Assembly (NCBI GenBank): GCA_030699855.1
Contig: JAUYKR010000075.1
Span: 1-10,951 of the forward strand
Length of the DNA stretch: 10,951 nucleotides
From: a bacterium
GTDB lineage: Bacteria > Patescibacteriota > Gracilibacteria > JAUYGZ01
Reading direction: 5' to 3'
Under the pieces are notes generated by a model. That model saw only the letters and a program-made list of their open reading frames with translations. It did not search any database and was not told the DNA's origin. The position numbers and the translations under genes are program-made. Numbering within the stretch: position 1 is the first letter of the stretch; every line of letters begins with the position of its first letter. Shown one piece after another: positions 1-6,206 of the stretch.

Positions 1-211
1 TGACTTCACTCAATAATAATTTAGTAAAGAGATTTTGCAAATAATCACTACCGAATGTTTTGCACAACAATTGTATACATATACTTTTAGATAGTGCAAA
101 AAATGGCTAAATGCAGACAGATAACTGCCATCATATGCTGATCTAGAACTAATAAAAATTGATTACAAAATTTGTTCATATAAATAAACATAATTTTGTA
201 AAACGGGACAG
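1..211. other. AT-rich stretch with no recognisable gene
   Basis: The left edge is clearly richer in A and T than the rest of the window. It contains no open reading frame that resembles a protein. The only structure seen is the hairpin plus T-run listed separately at 154-201. Any gene to the left lies outside the window. Confidence 0.5.
154..201 (-). terminator. Candidate intrinsic terminator of the first minus-strand gene
   Basis: A perfect 10-bp inverted repeat, TTACAAAATT (163-172) and AATTTTGTAA (192-201), begins about 10 bases beyond the stop codon at 212-214. Read on the minus strand, the hairpin is followed four bases later by TTTTT (plus-strand A-run 154-158). The stem could extend by a GTT/AAC pairing after a small internal loop. 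Position and orientation fit a rho-independent terminator, but the stem is AT-rich and therefore weak, so chance is possible in this AT-rich stretch. Confidence 0.45.
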
Positions 212-1087
212 TTACTTGGTAACCATTTTGATACTGATAGTGAAAAAGAGGGGCACCGTAAGGGCTAGAAAGAACAACACCCCTGCGGCCAAAATGGCCA
301 TCACCAGTTTCGATTGCCATGAGATCTCTCTTTTTTCGTAGGGGATATCTACCTGGTAATGTTTTTCCATCAATGAAAAGAGCAGGGGAATCAGGAAGAT
401 GTGGACGAGGGCAAAGGTACACCAAATAGACGGGCTATCTTTCAGGGCATCAAAGCAGCCTAGTGCACTGAGTTCAGAAGTATTCACCAGGCGTTGGCTG
501 AGGGTGGCAATGTATCCATAAGCGAGTGAGAGAAGAAAGGAGGCTCCAATGCTTAGGAAGCTATACCAGAGGAGAAGTCTCCTGTTTATTGTCGAAGTGG
601 TCAGCTTCCGTGCATAGAGAATGCAGAAATTCCAGTAGAGAAATAGAATGATCCACATCGCACCCCAGAGCACATGGGAATCTCCCCGAACCCAAAAATG
701 CATATTTTCAAAAGTCATGGTGCGGGTGAACATTTCGAGTCCTGTTAGGGCAATAAGAATCACAAATATTCGGCTCCCAAACCTTATTTTTGTCAGCTCT
801 TCCAAAGACCTCATGATGAAGTACATGAAGGAAATGGAGATAATGAGTCCCAGCTTATAAACAATCTGATTCCCCGTATAAATAGCTAGGAATTCCATAA
901 GCTGATGGCCGCCAATACACAGATAGGCCAAGACCACCCATCGGTAAAAAGGGACAAGAGCTGTTTTCCGCGCAGCGTTTCGGAGCCCACTTCTGACTCG
1001 GTAAAGACAATACTTCCACCAGGTGTAAGCGCTGCCCGAAGCAATGGCGCTCCCGACAGCTAGAGAAACTTCTTTACTATAGCACAT
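212..1087 (-). CDS. Multipass membrane protein, possible DUF6629-like N-terminus
   Basis: This is a 291-residue protein with about seven or eight hydrophobic segments (roughly 7-22, 48-70, 77-95, 106-118, 138-158, 171-192, 220-240 and 260-285), so it is an integral membrane protein. The start MCYSKEVSLAVGSAI, followed by a helix with GGHQLMEFLA near residues 59-68, recalls the MCxS opening and Q-x-x-E helix of DUF6629-type bacterial membrane proteins. This is similarity recalled from memory; the family's function is unknown to me. The ATG at 1085-1087 is chosen because it gives that N-terminal signature and lies about 15 bases below a consensus extended -10 element. No Shine-Dalgarno is visible. 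The gene is divergent from pyrE, with 69 bases between the starts, and nothing links it functionally to the pyrimidine genes. Confidence 0.8.
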   Translation of the reverse strand: MCYSKEVSLAVGSAIASGSAYTWWKYCLYRVRSGLRNAARKTALVPFYRWVVLAYLCIGGHQLMEFLAIYTGNQIVYKLGLIISISFMYFIMRSLEELTKIRFGSRIFVILIALTGLEMFTRTMTFENMHFWVRGDSHVLWGAMWIILFLYWNFCILYARKLTTSTINRRLLLWYSFLSIGASFLLSLAYGYIATLSQRLVNTSELSALGCFDALKDSPSIWCTFALVHIFLIPLLFSLMEKHYQVDIPYEKREISWQSKLVMAILAAGVLFFLALTVPLFFTISIKMVTK

Positions 1088-1109
1088 AGCTTGCTCAGTT
1101 ATTCTGAGT

Positions 1110-1118
1110 ATTATAGCA
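1110..1118 (-). promoter_or_regulatory. Extended -10 promoter element of the first minus-strand gene
   Basis: Read on the minus strand, these bases are TGCTATAAT, a perfect extended -10 hexamer. The start of transcription would fall near 1102, giving a leader of about 15 bases before the ATG at 1087. No good -35 is present, which an extended -10 can do without. The same bases overlap a weaker plus-strand -10 candidate for pyrE (TATTAT, 1109-1114). An inverted repeat CTCAG-TTATT-CTGAG at 1094-1108 lies over the expected start site and could be an operator. Confidence 0.5.
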
Positions 1119-1156
1119 TCAGAACGGTGAGGATTCCACTATTTTAATTTGTTTCC

Positions 1157-1798
1157 ATGAATACCGCTCAAAAAATAGCCCAAGGTCTCCTGCAGACTGA
1201 GGCCGTAAAAATTTCCATTAACCCTCCTTTCACCTGGGTCTCCGGTATCAAATCTCCGATCTATTGTGATAATCGGAAACTGATCTCTTTTCCCGACGTT
1301 CGCGAGACCATCGTCAGCGAATTCATCATTGCCGCCGGCAAGTATCACCCGGAAGTGATTGCCGGTACGGCTACGGCCGGAATTCCTTGGGCTGCCTTCG
1401 TCGCCTACCAAATGAAGTTGCCCATGGTTTACGTTCGTCCCGAACCCAAGGGTCATGGGACCGGCAAGCAGGTGGAGGGCCATCTCGACACGGGCAAGCG
1501 GGTACTTTTAATTGAAGACCTGGTTTCCACGGGCGGCAGTTCCATCAACTCCGCCGAGGCCCTGCGCCGCGAGGGTCAATCAGACGTGGTCGGGGTGCTG
1601 GCCATCGTGACGTATGAAATGGCCAAGGCTACCGGCGCCTTTGCGGCAGCTGAACTTCCTTTAACCACTCTCACGACCTTTACCGACATCCTGACCGAAG
1701 TCCAGGCTCAGGGTTACCTCTCTCCGGAGCAGGTCAAGCTGGTGGCGGAATTTGGCAAAGATCCGGCCAGCTGGTGGGAAAGCTTTCAGTCGGGCTAG
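1157..1798 (+). CDS. pyrE: Orotate phosphoribosyltransferase
   Basis: PyrE joins orotate to PRPP to make OMP, the fifth step of UMP synthesis, in the cytoplasm. The 213-residue length is normal for the family. The PRPP-binding motif VLLIEDLVSTGGSS covers residues 116-129, with the acidic pair E120-D121. The flexible catalytic loop is seen as KGHGTGKQVEG (98-108), preceded by YVRPEPK. The N-terminal SGIKSPIYCDNR (29-40) is also typical. The ATG at 1157 follows TTTGTTTCC with no Shine-Dalgarno. It starts the pyr series and is followed by pyrC 37 bases after its stop. The plus-strand promoter is unclear: TATTAT at 1109-1114 or TTTAAT at 1143-1148 could be -10 elements, but neither has a convincing -35. 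No PyrR-type attenuator is apparent. Confidence 0.95.
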   Translation: MNTAQKIAQGLLQTEAVKISINPPFTWVSGIKSPIYCDNRKLISFPDVRETIVSEFIIAAGKYHPEVIAGTATAGIPWAAFVAYQMKLPMVYVRPEPKGHGTGKQVEGHLDTGKRVLLIEDLVSTGGSSINSAEALRREGQSDVVGVLAIVTYEMAKATGAFAAAELPLTTLTTFTDILTEVQAQGYLSPEQVKLVAEFGKDPASWWESFQSG

Positions 1799-1835
1799 CA
1801 TAATGCTATTGTCAGAAGCGAAAGAATTGCCAGCC

Positions 1836-2840
1836 ATGACCGAACTCACCATCACCAAGCCCGACGATTTCCACCTCCACCTCCGTCAGGGTGATTTGAT
1901 GAAGCAGTTGGTTCCACTCACCGCGGAGTCCTTTGCCCGCGCCTTGGTCATGCCGAACTTACAGCCCCCAGTAGTCAGCGCTTCCGATCTCAAAAGCTAT
2001 CAAAAAGATCTGGCTGCCGTTGGTTCAGATCTTCAACTTCTGATGACCTTCAAACTCATGCCGAGTACAACACCTCAGATGGTTGCTGAGCTGAGGCAAG
2101 CAGGAGCCGTTGCCGGCAAACTCTATCCGCAGGGAGTCAGTGTCAACTCCGAGGACGGAGTGACCGATGTGGAAGCACTGTATTCCGTCTTCGATGCCAT
2201 GCAGGAGCAAAACCTGGTCCTCTGTATCCACGGCGAAATGCCGGGGGTGGGGGAGATGGAGGCGGAAACAGCTTTCTTGCCAACTCTCCAGGCTCTCCAC
2301 ACCAACTTCCCCAGGCTCCGCATAGTTCTCGAGCATGTTTCCACCAGGGCCGGTGTTGAAATGATCAAAAGTCTTTCCGCAACCGTGGGGGCCACCGTCA
2401 CCGTCCACCACCTGTTGCTGACTATCGACGACGTTCGTCACGATCACCACATCAACCCTCATCACTACTGCCGGCCGGTCTGCAAGAGCGAAGTGGATCG
2501 CAAGATTTTGCTCGAAACGGTTCTGAGCGGCCACCCTCAGTTTTTCTTCGGCTCCGACAGCGCTCCGCACCTCAAAGCAACCAAAGAAGTTTCAACCGGT
2601 GAGCCGAGCAGGGGGGTGTTTTCCACTCCGGTGGCTTTACCCCTTCTGGCTCAGCTCTTCGAGGAGTATGATCAGCTCAGCAGGCTCGAAGCTTTTGTTG
2701 CTCAACTCGGCGCTGATTTTTATCAGCTTCCCAAAAATAAAGACTCCATCACCCTTCAAAGATCTCCCTGGACCGTTCCGCAAGAGTACTTCGGCGTAGT
2801 GCCATTGTGGGCGGGAAAAACTCTTGAGTGGAAAATATAA
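1836..2840 (+). CDS. pyrC: Dihydroorotase, PyrC (class II, E. coli-like) type
   Basis: PyrC cyclises carbamoyl-aspartate to dihydroorotate. With the ATG at 1836 the product is 334 residues, close to the E. coli enzyme (about 348). The start MTELTITKPDDFHLHLRQGD lines up with the family N-terminus; the frame is open further upstream, with ATGs at 1752 and 1803, but those add unrelated residues and the first overlaps pyrE. Metal ligands are visible: H13 and H15 in HLHLR, K95 in AGKLYP (the lysine normally carboxylated), H132 in CIHGE, H167 in LEHVS, and D241 with H245 in GSDSAPH. The substrate-binding MPNLQPP is at 39-45. The mobile-loop region reads VSVNSEDGV instead of the TTNS-type E. coli sequence. 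It lies between pyrE and the permease gene and is probably co-transcribed with them. Confidence 0.95.
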   Translation: MTELTITKPDDFHLHLRQGDLMKQLVPLTAESFARALVMPNLQPPVVSASDLKSYQKDLAAVGSDLQLLMTFKLMPSTTPQMVAELRQAGAVAGKLYPQGVSVNSEDGVTDVEALYSVFDAMQEQNLVLCIHGEMPGVGEMEAETAFLPTLQALHTNFPRLRIVLEHVSTRAGVEMIKSLSATVGATVTVHHLLLTIDDVRHDHHINPHHYCRPVCKSEVDRKILLETVLSGHPQFFFGSDSAPHLKATKEVSTGEPSRGVFSTPVALPLLAQLFEEYDQLSRLEAFVAQLGADFYQLPKNKDSITLQRSPWTVPQEYFGVVPLWAGKTLEWKI

Positions 2841-2857
2841 CTCCTCTCACTTTTTCC

Positions 2858-3616
2858 ATGTCTGAATTCTTTCTTCTCCCTGTTAGCGGCTTTATCGCCA
2901 TCGCCTCCTCACTTTTATCCGCTTTTACCGGCGGCGGCATGTCCCTGGTCATGTTTCCGCTCTTCCTGATGACACTGCCAGTCGGATACGTGGTTGGTCT
3001 AGCCATAACAAAGGTCGCGGTGACCATGATGACCATGACTTCTGCCTGGGTTCATTTCAAAAAGGGAAACGTGAAATGGAACCTCTTTTTCGTCATGACC
3101 ATTTTTGGAATTCTCGGAACCGCGGTCGGGACATACCTGATTCAGTATCAGCTCAACGAAGTGTTGTATGAACGCATTCTGGCGATGGCACTGTTTACGA
3201 CAGCCACTTACCTCCTCCTCACAAAGGATCTGGGAATAGTGTCCCGCGGTCACGTTCATATTGGCTGGAAACTTCAGATCCAGACCGGTTTTTACGCCCT
3301 GCTCGTCAACATTCTCAACGGTCTTTTTGGCGGAACGGGAATTTTTTTGACAGTCTATCTTATCTTCATGCTCCGCCTCAGCTTCCTGGAGGCCACGGCG
3401 TATACCATGAGCTCCTACATGGTCATCAACATCGTTCAAACCTCGTACTTGCTTGCCACCACTCCCGTAGATTTTGGCATCGCCCTGGTAGTAACCATCG
3501 GCGCGCTGATTGGCGGATGGCTTGGCACTCATCTGCAGTATCTGAAAGGGAATGTTTGGGTGAAGAGAGCCTCGATCATTATGATGGTGGTGGTTGGAAT
3601 TATAATCTTACTCTAA
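2858..3616 (+). CDS. TauE/SafE-family membrane permease
   Basis: This 252-residue integral membrane protein has about eight hydrophobic segments in two halves. Each half carries a glycine-rich entry motif: TGGGMSLVMFPLF at 24-36 and GLFGGTGIFLTVYL at 155-168. That internal duplication is the hallmark of TauE/SafE (DUF81) transporters, which move sulfur-containing organic anions, sulfite and related substrates. The start at 2858 directly follows CTTTTTCC and gives a normal N-terminus; the frame is open back to 2828, overlapping pyrC, but that adds an extra polar segment. It sits 17 bases after the pyrC stop and 56 before pyrD. Its place in the middle of the pyrimidine operon suggests co-expression, but the substrate cannot be read from the sequence. 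Confidence 0.85.
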   Translation: MSEFFLLPVSGFIAIASSLLSAFTGGGMSLVMFPLFLMTLPVGYVVGLAITKVAVTMMTMTSAWVHFKKGNVKWNLFFVMTIFGILGTAVGTYLIQYQLNEVLYERILAMALFTTATYLLLTKDLGIVSRGHVHIGWKLQIQTGFYALLVNILNGLFGGTGIFLTVYLIFMLRLSFLEATAYTMSSYMVINIVQTSYLLATTPVDFGIALVVTIGALIGGWLGTHLQYLKGNVWVKRASIIMMVVVGIIILL

Positions 3617-3672
3617 AAACTTTTCTTGCCTGGCTTCTTGCGGTACATTGAAGAACGAAAAACATCCGTTTC

Positions 3673-4605
3673 ATGAATACTTCCATCGACTTTCTCGGCG
3701 TCAGCTTTCCCAACCCGCTGGTCCTTTGTTCGGGTTATCTCGGCGTTACCGCCTCGACCTGGGACAATTTGGCGAAGAGGGGGGCCGGTGGTATCACCAC
3801 CAAATCGATCTGGCTGAACGAACACCAGGGGCATCCCAATCCCGTCATCTTGGCCAACGAAGACTTCATCATCAACGCCGTGGGCGTGCCGGACGCGGGT
3901 ATAAAAAAAGCGGTGGAGGAATTTCACGAATACCTGAAGCGCGCCAATGGCGTGCCTCTGATCGTGAACATCATCGGCGGCAAGAAGGACGACTTCGTGG
4001 CCATCGCCGAGGAGATCAACAAGCTTCATCCTCAACTGATTGAAGTGAACATGTCTTGTCCGAATGTTGAAGACGAGCATGGCAAACCTTTTGCCACTTC
4101 TTGTCCGGACGCCGCCGATCTCACCAGGCGAATTAAAGCCGTCACTGACATTCCCATCACCATCAAACTTTCTCCAAATGTGGAAAATATCCAGGAAATC
4201 GCCAAAGCCGTGGTTGAAGCCGGCGCGGACGGTATCACCGCCATCAATACCTACGGGCCGGGGATGGTCATCGACATCGACTCTGCTCAACCTATTCTGG
4301 CCAACAAATTTGGCGGCGTTTCCGGCCCGGGCATCAAACCGCTGGCGATTAAAAAGGTTTTTGACATCGCATCCGCGGTCGATGTTCCCATCATTGGCAT
4401 GGGGGGTATCAAAACCGGCCGCGACTGCATCGAGATGATGATGGCCGGAGCGACTTTAGTCGGTGTCGGTTCGGCTCTCTATTATCGTGGCGATGACGCT
4501 TTCAAAATTCTTCTCGACGAGATGGTGGAGTGGTGCAGCGCGAACGGAGTGAAGCGATTTGATGAAATAGTAGGGAGGACACATAAAGTTTTGAAAGATT
4601 TATGA
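3673..4605 (+). CDS. pyrD: Dihydroorotate dehydrogenase, class 1B catalytic subunit
   Basis: This FMN enzyme oxidises dihydroorotate to orotate. Its 310 residues fit the soluble class 1 family, and no N-terminal membrane anchor is present, unlike class 2. C129 in EVNMSCPN (124-131) is the class 1 catalytic base. Other FMN or substrate signatures are TTKS (42-45), IKLSPNV (164-170), AINTYGPG (190-197), NKFGGVSGPGIKP (211-223) and GMGGI (242-246). The adjacent pyrK supports class 1B, in which electrons pass to NAD via PyrK. INTYGPGMVIDI resembles archaeal PyrD proteins more than the usual bacterial INT-LTGM-type sequence, as recalled from memory. The ATG at 3673 follows CCGTTTC with no Shine-Dalgarno. 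The stop is TGA at 4603-4605, at the start of an AT-rich palindrome. Confidence 0.95.
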   Translation: MNTSIDFLGVSFPNPLVLCSGYLGVTASTWDNLAKRGAGGITTKSIWLNEHQGHPNPVILANEDFIINAVGVPDAGIKKAVEEFHEYLKRANGVPLIVNIIGGKKDDFVAIAEEINKLHPQLIEVNMSCPNVEDEHGKPFATSCPDAADLTRRIKAVTDIPITIKLSPNVENIQEIAKAVVEAGADGITAINTYGPGMVIDIDSAQPILANKFGGVSGPGIKPLAIKKVFDIASAVDVPIIGMGGIKTGRDCIEMMMAGATLVGVGSALYYRGDDAFKILLDEMVEWCSANGVKRFDEIVGRTHKVLKDL

Positions 4606-4630
4606 ATTTAGAATTAAAAATTAGAAATTC
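4604..4630. repeat. AT-rich imperfect palindrome between pyrD and pyrK
   Basis: The palindrome has outer arms GAATTT (4604-4609) and AAATTC (4625-4630), an AG/AG internal mismatch, inner arms AATT (4612-4615) and AATT (4619-4622), and an AAA loop. It overlaps the pyrD stop codon. No T-run follows, so it does not look like a terminator. It may be a small repeat element or an mRNA-processing hairpin within the operon. Confidence 0.45.
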
Positions 4631-4650
4631 TTCATTTGACATTCTTCTCC

Positions 4651-5454
4651 ATGAGAGATGACATTCCCAAAATGCACCGCCTCAAACGAGTGGTCGAAGA
4701 GAATAGTATCACCAAGACCTTCGTGTTCGACTGCGATTTTCAGGTTCAGCCCGGGCAGTTCATCAACATCTGGTTGCCGCGAATCGATGAAAAGCCCATG
4801 TCTGTCGCCTTTGCAGATGGCAAGGAGCTCAGCCTGAGTATCGCCAATGTCGGTTCCTTTTCCGCGGCTGTGCATCAGCTCAAAGAGGGCGATCAGGCCG
4901 GTCTGCGTGGGCCATATGGTCAGCCCTTCCGGTGGGAAGCTAAACAAAAAATCGCCATGGTCGGCGGCGGCTTCGGCACCGCTCCGCTCTACTTTACCGC
5001 CTTCCATGCCATCCAAGATGGCTGCGAGGTCGATCTGATCGTTGGCGCTCGCCGAAAAGACCTGCTGATGTACGAAGACCGCATTAGCAAGCTCAAACAT
5101 ACCAGTCTCCACCTTGCCACCGATGATGGCTCAGCTGGTCACAATGGCTACAATGTCCAGGTTCTCCAGCAACTGATCGAAGGCGGAAAGAAGTTCGACA
5201 TGATCATGACCTGTGGGCCGGAAGTGATGATGGCGGCGGTGGCGAAGTTAGCGGAAAAGTACAAGATCCCAGCTCAAATTTCCCTCGAACGCTACATGAA
5301 GTGTGGCTTTGGCCTCTGCGGAAATTGTGTGGTTGATCCAACCGGGGATACTACGTGTACTAAAGGCCCGGTGGTTCCGCTCGAATACGTTCAGCAGGTG
5401 GCTGAGTTCGGAAAATACCATCGGGATAGCATGGGGAAGAAGAAGGAGTGGTAA
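4651..5454 (+). CDS. pyrK: Dihydroorotate dehydrogenase electron-transfer subunit
   Basis: PyrK carries FAD and a [2Fe-2S] cluster and passes electrons from PyrD to NAD. The product has 267 residues from the ATG at 4651. The FAD-binding region includes EKPMSV (47-52) and RGPYGQPF (86-93). The nucleotide-binding region has AMVGGGFGTAPLYF (102-115) and TCGPEVMM (187-194). The cluster ligands are C218, C223, C226 and C236 (C-x4-C-x2-C-x9-C) in MKCGFGLCGNC. The x9 spacing before the last cysteine is shorter than in Lactococcus PyrK and resembles archaeal PyrK proteins, as recalled from memory. The frame also opens at a TTG at 4636, but the ATG follows TTCTTCTCC, a context shared with neighbouring genes. 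It lies 45 bases after pyrD and is the last contiguous pyr gene. Confidence 0.93.
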   Translation: MRDDIPKMHRLKRVVEENSITKTFVFDCDFQVQPGQFINIWLPRIDEKPMSVAFADGKELSLSIANVGSFSAAVHQLKEGDQAGLRGPYGQPFRWEAKQKIAMVGGGFGTAPLYFTAFHAIQDGCEVDLIVGARRKDLLMYEDRISKLKHTSLHLATDDGSAGHNGYNVQVLQQLIEGGKKFDMIMTCGPEVMMAAVAKLAEKYKIPAQISLERYMKCGFGLCGNCVVDPTGDTTCTKGPVVPLEYVQQVAEFGKYHRDSMGKKKEW

Positions 5455-5460
5455 ATGAGC

Positions 5461-5489
5461 TTGAAAAATTCCTCGCAAAAGTGTACACT
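5461..5489 (+). promoter_or_regulatory. Promoter of the toxin-antitoxin pair
   Basis: TTGAAA at 5461-5466 is separated by 17 bases from TACACT at 5484-5489, matching -35 and -10 elements in 5 of 6 and 4 of 6 positions. Transcription would begin near 5496, about 15 bases before the antitoxin ATG. The -10 lies within the palindrome AGTGTACACT, so a bound repressor would block the promoter. Confidence 0.5.
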
Positions 5490-5499
5490 AAAAGTGTAC
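5477..5499. promoter_or_regulatory. Repeat operator of the toxin-antitoxin pair
   Basis: Two exact direct copies of AAAAGTGTAC lie at 5477-5486 and 5490-5499, a 13-base period. The first overlaps a perfect 10-bp palindrome, AGTGTACACT, at 5480-5489. It sits just upstream of the antitoxin start and over its probable -10. This is the usual place for the binding site of an autoregulating RHH antitoxin or antitoxin-toxin complex; binding itself is inferred. Confidence 0.6.
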
Positions 5500-5510
5500 T
5501 TTTGATTTTT

Positions 5511-5777
5511 ATGAATACCCATTTTCCCGGCCTGCAAACTCAAAAAGTAATTTTTTCGATTCCTGTCGATATCGTTCGGGAATTCAAAAAGTATGTACCA
5601 AGAAAGAACTGGAATAGGATTATCAGCCAGGCGATGAATGAACTCTCAGAAGGAGAGAATAAGTTGAGACTGAGTAAGCTTTGCGACGATATGCTAGAGA
5701 GGTCAAAACGTATTACTATGAAAGACAAAAGGCCATCCGAAGAGATCCTTCATGAAATGAGATATAATCCCAAATAA
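5511..5777 (+). CDS. Probable ribbon-helix-helix antitoxin of a VapBC-type pair
   Basis: This is an 88-residue charged protein placed one base before a PIN-domain toxin gene, the standard antitoxin position. Residues 11-17 (QKVIFSI) look like a beta strand, followed by helices at about 18-28 and 33-46, a ribbon-helix-helix-like N-terminus for DNA binding. The polar tail (about 50-88) would bind and neutralise the toxin. The frame is open from 5448, overlapping pyrK, but the ATG at 5511 is preferred because it follows the palindromic operator and promoter and gives an N-terminus suited to an RHH fold. No exact family is recognised, and the antitoxin role rests mainly on size, position and operator. 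Confidence 0.72.
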   Translation: MNTHFPGLQTQKVIFSIPVDIVREFKKYVPRKNWNRIISQAMNELSEGENKLRLSKLCDDMLERSKRITMKDKRPSEEILHEMRYNPK

Positions 5778-5778
5778 C

Positions 5779-6204
5779 GTGAAAAAAAGAAAATACGTTG
5801 TCGATGCCTGCGTGATCTTCAAATTTTTCCTGCAGCAGGGAGAGGATTACATCGAGCAGACGAGGGCGTTGAGAAAAAATTACTTGGAGGCGGGAGTGTT
5901 GGAGCTTCTTGTTCCGCCACTTTGGGCGTATGAGCTGGGTGCCATCGTTCAGAAGAGGGTTGAGGGAGCAAAAGAACAGGATGAATTCCTGAAAATGATC
6001 CTGGATCTGAGATTAACGAAAATCACCTTCATGCAATCGGACTATCGGGGGATTTTGAAGCTGTCGAGGAAGTTTGCTACGAGCTATTACGATACGAGCT
6101 ATCTGTATGCGGCCATCATGAATAATTGTTCTTTTATAACTGCCGATGAGAAGTTTATGAGCAAGGTCAAAAGCAGCAGGGTTATCCACATCAGAAATTA
6201 TTAA
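5779..6204 (+). CDS. vapC: PIN-domain toxin ribonuclease, VapC-like
   Basis: This is a 141-residue PIN-domain protein, normal for VapC toxins, which cleave RNA using Mg2+ or Mn2+. The four acidic active-site residues can be placed: D9 in VVDACVIFKFF, E52 in PLWAYELGA, D105 in YYDTSYLYAA and D123 in ITADEKF. All appear intact, so the enzyme should be active. The start is GTG at 5779, one base after the antitoxin stop, implying translational coupling. The stop is at 6202-6204, only two bases from the convergent stop of the next gene, leaving no room for a separate terminator. The RNA target cannot be told from the sequence. Confidence 0.88.
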   Translation: MKKRKYVVDACVIFKFFLQQGEDYIEQTRALRKNYLEAGVLELLVPPLWAYELGAIVQKRVEGAKEQDEFLKMILDLRLTKITFMQSDYRGILKLSRKFATSYYDTSYLYAAIMNNCSFITADEKFMSKVKSSRVIHIRNY

Positions 6205-6206
6205 GC

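Noticed and set aside
1752..1835. N-terminal extension of pyrC overlapping pyrE
   Set aside because: The extra residues do not match the PyrC N-terminus, whereas the ATG at 1836 gives the family start directly before HLHLR.
2025..2570. Minus-strand open frame (181 codons) opposite pyrC
   Set aside because: Antisense to conserved PyrC catalytic motifs; composition is that of a reverse-complement shadow.
3613..4290. Minus-strand open frame (225 codons) opposite pyrD
   Set aside because: It is a shadow of the pyrD coding frame, is rich in D, H, G and V, and has no recognisable domain.
4636..4641. Perfect TTGACA -35 hexamer before pyrK
   Set aside because: At normal spacing the -10 position falls inside pyrK and reads TGACAT, so no usable promoter for pyrK is formed.
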